DNA of 64,000 bases from positions 12,858,701 through 12,922,700 of the forward strand of contig OZ020269.1 in assembly GCA_963971225.1 (NCBI GenBank), read 5' to 3'. The stretch comes from Melieria omissa. Taxonomy: Eukaryota > Arthropoda > Insecta > Diptera > Ulidiidae. Shown piece after piece: positions 58,161-64,000 of the stretch. The notes beneath the pieces are model-generated. The model had not been told where the DNA came from and ran no database searches. It saw nothing but the letters and a program-made list of their open reading frames with translations. The position numbers and the translations under genes were made by a program. Each line of letters begins with the position of its first letter. The first letter of the stretch is position 1.

Positions 58161-59950
58161 ATTTGTTTTTCGGTATTTTGAATTTTAGCCAAATTTTTTT
58201 AAATTAAGTTCCACAAATTCATTTTGCTTTCTGTTTGCAGCAACTCCATTAATTAGTTGGTGCCGCGTCGTGTTTACTTTTTTTCAAAAGTCCAAAGTTT
58301 TACACTCGCCTCATGCAATCAACGCACACGGCAAATCAAATCAATTATTCAGATAATCAAATTCTCGCACTTCCGTTCGCACTAATGGTCGGCGAGTGAG
58401 TCAGTCAGTCAATAAATCAATCAATTGTTCAAATGCTAAACATGTCAGTGGGGAATGTAATCAGATTTACTTTAAAATCACTGTTGGCGCACTTTGCTAC
58501 GCAGTAAAATTAAACATAGAAAAAAATATGAAAAAATTAAAAAAAAAATCGTTAAAATGTAAGCAGCTTTTCCAGCAAAAAAACAAACAATTTTTTTAAA
58601 CAAAATTCTGTGCACATCATTAGTTCACCATTCAACTACAAATACAGGCCAAAAGCAATGTTGTTAAATAGGAAGAAGAACAAAAAAACAGCAGGGAGGA
58701 AAACTTGCAAAAGTGTTGAAAGCATTGGGGGGAAATGGAAGGTTTGTTCGAGAGTTAATGACGTCAGCAAGTGGCAAAGGTGCTGAAAGTTAAAGCGCAG
58801 GCAAATAGTTTGCAAAACGAGTAACTATGGCGACTAGAGTTGCCATTGGGAAGCAAAAAATAGTTAAAAAAAATGGGAATTTATTGCATTTCTTTTAATA
58901 AGCCATTGGCTACTGTTGTTGTAGCTATTATTGTTGTTATTGCATTGCCTACGGTCGCAACTTTATAAGTTTCGATGGCAAAAAACGAAAATCGGCGCAA
59001 ATGCCAGAAAGTTTTTCGGCACTTTGTTGCAAAGCGCGACAGGAAAAGAAAAAGAAAAGTGATTCGAGGTAATGGAACTTGGCGCAAGGGATGACTGAAT
59101 CTTAGTTGTCGTTGTTGTGAATGAAAATTAAAAATACAATTTCAATCTGGAGCAGCGTAAGTGGGAAAAGATGAAACCCCAAAAAAAATCTTATATGAAG
59201 AAAAAATGTTCGGAAAAAGAAATAAATTGAGTGATGGCATTTTTTCTTGTTTGAGAATCAAATTAAATTTTCTATCACAGACAACAGAGTTGGTATGAAA
59301 CCACTGCTCCGACATACACACACACACACACTTACACAAAATCAGCGCAAACACTTTCATTTAATGGAATTGCCTTGTTTTTCTTTAGTTTTTGTTGTTG
59401 CCATTGTCATTTTAGGCGGTCTGTCAATTGATTGTTTGTGTGTGTGTTTGTGTGCGAATTTCTTTCGCTTTATTGCCTGCAGTAGAGTTTATTAGGCCTT
59501 GAAACGTGTCCAAAACCGATTGGAATTTGCTGTTGTAGATTTTTGTTTTGTTTCATGTCCAACACATATGCGTCCACCACATCATCAACACCAACAACAA
59601 CAACAACAACCACACATGCACACACCTCAATTCAATTTAACAGCAATGCTAACAATTTAGTAGATTTTTTACGTTCCTGTGTTTGGGGTTTTCACTGAAA
59701 GCGTCGGTGGTCTCAAAAAATTCCATCAACGAAAAAAATAAAAATTGTTAAACTGAACGCTGAAACAGGCGGCACAGTAGCGGCGACATGCCATTTTGAT
59801 AACGGTTTATTTAACACTTTAGCCAGCTGCTGTCGTTGTCATTGCTTCCACTGCTGCTTCGGTTAGGTTTCGTTTTTTTTTGCTTAAATTTCTTTAGCAT
59901 ACTTTTGGGTTAGTGTAGCATGAAAAGTGTGCATTGCTTTTCGCATTACA
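58161..59950. other. Intergenic DNA
   Basis: CA run at 59316-59331, CAACAACAA at 59590-59608. A short TTTTA patch follows at 59955-59982. No gene recognised. Confidence 0.45.
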
Positions 59951-60199
59951 ACATTTATTCTATTTTATTTTATTTTATTTTACTTTTGCTGTCATCTTTT
60001 GCTGGTCTGTGTAACGTTCGAATTTTTGTGGCCATGTACAACAAATTCACATTGATGCCAGCAAGTTGTGGCCAATTGAAAAGCTTTGGAGATTGTAGCC
60101 ACAAATACAGAAGTGAGAAACAGAAATGTGGCTTAAACTTTTACTGATTGTGGTAGAAGTGCGTAAAGGAAGCCTTTTGCGTTTCTGTGAACAATTATT

Positions 60200-60722
60200 T
60201 TCTTTTATTTAATTTAATTTATTTTAATTTAATTTAATTTAATTTAATTTAATTTAATTTAATTTAATTTAATTTTAATTTATTTTACTTTATTTTATTT
60301 TTATTTTATTATATTTTATTTTATTTTATTTTATTTTATTTTATTTGATTTTATTTTATTTTATTTTATTTTATTTTATTTTATTTTATTTTATTTTATT
60401 TTATTTTATTTTATTCTATTTTATTTTATTTTATTTTGTTTATTTTATTTTATTTTATTTTGTTTATTTTATTTTATTTTATTTTATTTTATTTTATTTT
60501 ATTTTATTTTATTTTATTTTATTATATTTTATTTTATTTTATTTTATTTTATTTTATTTTATTTTATTTTATTTTATTTAATTTAATTTTACTTTATTTT
60601 ATTTTACTTTATTTTATTTTATTTTATTTTATTTCATTTTATTTTATTTTATTTTTTTTATTTTATTTTTTTTATTTTATTTTTTTTATTTTATTTTATT
60701 TTATTTTATTTTATTTTATTTA
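60200..60722 (+). repeat. (TTTAA)n then (TTTTA)n array 3
   Basis: Begins with about 13 TTTAA units (60205-60272), then TTTTA units with few interruptions to 60722, where TTTGAAAGG ends it. Same strand orientation as arrays 1 and 2. Confidence 0.97.
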
Positions 60723-61916
60723 TTTGAAAGGCTGAAAACACAGCAACGGGCTTCTGTCTGCCATCACTTGCAAACAACTGCTCAACATTTGACATTTTTT
60801 CATGTCAGCCACATTTTGATGTTTTACCTTTCAATGTACTTTTTCAACATGAAAGTTTTTTTTAAACAATTTATGCCTGTTGCCCTCAAGTGTTGCTAAC
60901 AACTATCGTTACTTCCGCCCTCCTAGAAATTGTTTAAAACCCACACAAAAAAAACAAACCGCTACAGTTTGCAGTTGTAACGCTGTCAAAGCGCTTTGCC
61001 GCAGCCAAGCAAAAGAAAATCAATGTTACCTTTTGGTGGTAAAATTGTAATCAATTTACAGCAATAAAAATACAAAAATACTAGTTTTTCCACCAGCAAC
61101 AGCAACTGGCCTTCAAGCTGTGCATGCAATTCACCACAACAAACCAACCAACCAAACGACCATGCGGCACCTTTCAACTTTTATTGTGTCCTTGCAATAT
61201 TTGCGGTCGACAGCAGCTCGCCTCGCTTTTTGGGGCTTTAGGGTTGAGCTCTGTTGTTGCAATTTTTATTTGCAATTTTAAATCGTATTTCGGTATTTCG
61301 CTACTCGGTTTTTGGCGCTCGTTGCCAACTTGACACTTGACAAAAAACGAAAAAAAACTGGAAAATAAAAGCAAAGTGTCGCGCTTTAAAAAGTCAATAT
61401 TTGTTTTTCATTGTTTATCTCGCCATTTCCATTTCGCATTCGCCAGTCTGCGCAGCATTGGTTGGCTGCTTTTTATTTGCTGCCGTCGCTGTTGTCTCGC
61501 GTACATTTGTGGTGGCATCGCTTTACGATTTGTTAATGTTTTTTGGCGCAGCTTTGTCGCTGACCACTGCGCAGTGCTTGTGTCGCTTGAGTACTTTGCG
61601 GTGTCGCTGTTCTTGTTTTTGTTGTTATTGTTATTCATCGTTGGTGCTCCATGAAATTGTCATTGTGCGACAATAATCTGTACGCCGTTTTTATTTCGCT
61701 TTCCATTTCATTTTTTTGTGTTTATTTTAGATTCAGTTGCTTCGCTTCGAAGTGGTGCGGTGCGGTGTGGCTTTGTGTGCCAAGAGGTTGACGCATGTGG
61801 CCACATTTTAATACAATTTTATTGCATTTCGTGTGTGTGTGTGTGCGCTTTGCTATTATAAACCGCTTTGGAGTAATGCACTCATTCATAAAACAGAAAA
61901 GCCAAAATAGTCACAC
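60723..61916. other. Intergenic DNA
   Basis: Overlapping open frames at 61337-61676 on both strands are rich in hydrophobic residues or N/K runs from TTG/TTA repeats; none is convincing. TG run at 61831-61844. Confidence 0.4.
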
Positions 61917-62190
61917 GGTGCGTATGAGTGATTTTTCCACTTTTCAAGCCTTAAATAATTCACACGCGCCTGGGGAGCACTCGAGGCAGCACCAGTGATG
62001 GTTGTGAAGCGTTATGTGTATGTACGTTTAACAGCTCGTCCGACGGTGCGTATGAGTGATTTTCGGTTGAGGCAATAATTACTCATGCGGCCGTGGGCCG
62101 CTTGTCTCTGGCACATAAAAACGGTTTAATGTGTTTTTTGTTTTGTGTCATTACGATTGCGTTGTTATCTGTGTCATTGTGATTGCGTTG
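61917..62190 (+). repeat. Short direct duplications
   Basis: CGGTGCGTATGAGTGATTTT occurs at 61917 and 62045. TGTCATTACGATTGCGTTGT and TGTCATTGTGATTGCGTTGT lie about 29 bp apart near 62146 and 62175. Confidence 0.75.
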
Positions 62191-62429
62191 TTATTTGTGT
62201 TGTAGTGCGTGTAATTTTTAGTTGTTAAACATAAAATGACAGTTTTGAAAAGTAGAAAAAAGTAAAATGCAATTCAAAAACATTGATTTTTGAAAGAATT
62301 TAGAGTTAAAATTTAGAAAGCTTTTTTTTAATTTAAATAAAAAGTAAAAAGTAAAAAATAAATCTTTTTGCATGAAATTGAAGGCTTTATTCAGTCAGAG
62401 TAGTTCGAATGATTCAAGTCAAATATGAA
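62191..62429. other. Intergenic DNA
   Basis: AT-rich; nothing recognised. Confidence 0.4.
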
Positions 62430-62441
62430 ATTCAAGGCTTT

Positions 62442-62768
62442 CTTCTTCTTGACTGGCACCACAGCCCGTTTACGAGACTAAGGCCTAGCTTCCCGCAACC
62501 ATCCATGTTGTGCGTGTGAATTTTTACAAGGTTAGAAGGGACCTACAGTTTTATGCTGATTCCGAACGGCGAGTTGGGAGCTCTTTCATAAGCAATTTTT
62601 ACTCTCAGAGGTTTGCCATTTCCAGCTGAAAGGACAGCCGCCGAATGAAAAATTTTTCTTTTTCTTTTTTTTTTCGGTGTTAACGCAACGGAGTTTTGAA
62701 CCTGGATTCGTCCGTCGCATTTGACTCACGGTCCAACGCACTAGCCAGCTGAGCGACGGCTGTTGCCG
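62442..62768 (-). mobile_element. tRNA-derived SINE with target-site duplications
   Basis: On the minus strand it starts with a tRNA-like head: box A CGCTCAGCTGGCTAGTGC (62738-62755) and box B CCAGGTTCAAAAC (62691-62703). A body follows that contains, on the plus strand, GACCTACAGTTTTATGCTGA, TTCCGAACGGCGAG and TCTCAGAGGTTTGCCATTTC, which I recognise as a common repeat in higher flies. It ends in a GAAGAAGAA-type tail. Flanks ATTCAAGGCTTT (62430-62441) and ATTCAAAGCTTT (62769-62780) match at 11 of 12 bases. The family is different from the SINE at 11087, 11355 and 30582. Confidence 0.88.
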
Positions 62769-63305
62769 ATTCAAAGCTTTAGTTAGCATAAAAAATGTGC
62801 TTAAAGCATATTTGAATAATCCCATTTAGATCAAATATGCAACGTTTTGTTTGTTAACTTGTTGCTATTTGAGGGTGAGTCGATTATGTCTTCTAAATTC
62901 CTGGTCTTAGTTGGCAAAAAACTGAGACCATCGACCTTCACAAACTTCTCCCTGGGCTCAATTTTTTACCAGAAAAATTATTCGCTAAAGACAGGAATAG
63001 GTGGGTATTACTTGGTCCGAGGTGCAGACTATAAGGTGAATGGATTAAAACCTTTCCAGTTAAGCTCCTGGAGATTCTAGTGAGTCACTATTGTGTGTTT
63101 GTGCATTAAGTAGGAATTAAGAGTTTGGCCGTAGGAGAGGAGCTCATAATAGATAAGATGCCCCGCCTATTGCAATGACGGTAGATTACGATGATAAGCC
63201 TTCCAGATTGTGATACAACTTTGGCATCAAATTTACTAGAACGAAATCGACGATTCCAAAATTTACATTTCAGCCACTTGCCTGAGGCTTTCGCCTTTAT
63301 AGAAG
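62769..63305. other. Intergenic DNA
   Basis: The open frame 62847-63080 (plus) has varied composition, but I recognise nothing in it and see no splice or promoter signal to support it. Confidence 0.35.
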
Positions 63306-63605
63306 AAGAGAAACTGTAAAATATGAGGAGTTTTGTCGTTGTTAGTGTCCATCTTTGACGTTAACTCAAACAAAACTGCATCAAGCCATTGCAAAATTGT
63401 CTGAGAAGTTTTTTAAGTACGAAGTCCTACCATTCTAAGGCCATCAAGTGTAATACAAGTGAAGAAAAACTGCGAAGAATTGTAGATTTTGTCTTTTTTG
63501 GTGTCCATCTTTTGCGCGAGTTAAATCAAAATCAAAACCGAATAACAATCATCTGTTAAACTGTCTGAAAAGTTTCTTAAGCACGAAATCGTAACTTTCT
63601 ATTGC
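63306..63605 (+). repeat. ~156-bp diverged duplication
   Basis: GAAGAAGAGAAACTGTAAAA (63304) and GAAGAAAAACTGCGAAGAAT (63460) begin two copies sharing TTTTGTCnTTnTTnGTGTCC, ATCTTT, AAACTGCATCAAG-like and TTGTCTGAnAAGTTTnTTAA blocks. Confidence 0.65.
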
Positions 63606-63654
63606 TATTTAACCTGATTTCCCTTAAACAACGTGAGATACAGATTGGTAAAGT

Positions 63655-64000
63655 AGTCTAATTAAATTAGTAGAAAAAAAACAATAAACAAAATACAAAA
63701 AATAAAAAATAAAAAAATAAAAAATAAAAAAATAAAATAATAAAAAATAAAAAAATAAAAAAATAAAAAATAAACAAATAAAAAATAATAAAAAATAAAT
63801 AAAATAAAAAAATAAAATAAAATAAAAAAAAAAATAAAATAAAAAAAGAAAATAAAAAAAATATATTAATAAAAAGAAAAAAAATAATAAAAAAATATAT
63901 TAATAAAAAATAATAATAAAATAATAAAAAAACAAAAGTAATAATAAAAAATAATAAAAAATAAAAACAAATAATAAAAAAATAACAAAATAAAGAAAAA
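63655..64000 (+). repeat. A-rich (AAAAAT)n-like array running off the window
   Basis: Irregular AAATAAAAAATAAAA units with occasional C or G to the last base. It may be a decayed reverse-orientation relative of the TTTTA arrays. Confidence 0.9.

Overview
The window looks like a stretch of fly (higher dipteran) chromosome, and the repeat content would suit a tephritid-type fruit fly genome. The clues are AT-rich DNA full of CAACAA/TTGTTG and CA/TG runs, LINE remnants ending in TAACC tails, a tRNA-derived SINE whose body I recognise from higher flies, and no prokaryotic gene organisation. The genus is an inference from repeat style, not a proof. No intact protein-coding host gene is visible. 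The window is best read as intergenic or large-intron DNA dominated by tandem repeats and decayed transposable elements. Three short stretches (2340-2427 +, 17289-17381 +, 29400-29645 -) have coding-like codons next to good splice signals and are offered only as weak exon candidates.

Layout, 0-21 kb. The window opens inside an LTR (1-254) whose relative lies at 54036-54420. A fold-back DNA element with arms of about 400 bp occupies 644-1561. A degenerate satellite of about 310-380 bp monomers (3630-7145) contains a 1.3-kb (TCATA)n microsatellite. At 8826-9850 a 103-bp minisatellite grows directly out of the 3' coding end of a non-LTR reverse transcriptase (9781-9990). Two tRNA-derived SINE copies lie at 11087-11500, a hairpin-forming minisatellite of about 70 bp at 14810-16645, and a second 1.2-kb pentanucleotide array, (AATCT)n/(AGTCT)n, at 19441-20651.

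Layout, 21-45 kb. A truncated LINE (23627-25268, minus) abuts a Helitron-like repeat (25275-27445). That repeat is split by a non-autonomous hAT element (25723-26868), which itself carries a piggyBac-type MITE (26286-26631). A minisatellite of about 133 bp (29995-31345) is interrupted by a SINE and a LINE 3' end. Decayed LINE C-termini lie at 32620-33260, a nearly pure A/T block at 33530-34440, a 154-bp tandem array at 36310-37710, and LINE RNase H fragments with tandem LINE-tail units at 39890-42235. The first (TTTTA)n array is at 43800-44549.

Layout, 45-64 kb. This part holds an (AATC)n/GAAAAAGAAG compound array (46425-48205), a 5'-truncated LINE with clean target-site duplications (50277-50790), a 76-bp LINE tail with target-site duplications (51951-52026), a purine-rich tandem array (52740-53770), the second LTR, two more (TTTTA)n arrays (57236-58160, 60200-60722), a minus-strand SINE with target-site duplications (62442-62768), and an A-rich (AAAAAT)n-like run to the window end.

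Nothing here forms a pathway or operon. The relationships are those of nested insertion and local repeat growth: several transposon pieces sit inside tandem arrays, and at least two arrays appear to have been seeded by pre-existing sequence (a LINE coding end and a satellite monomer).
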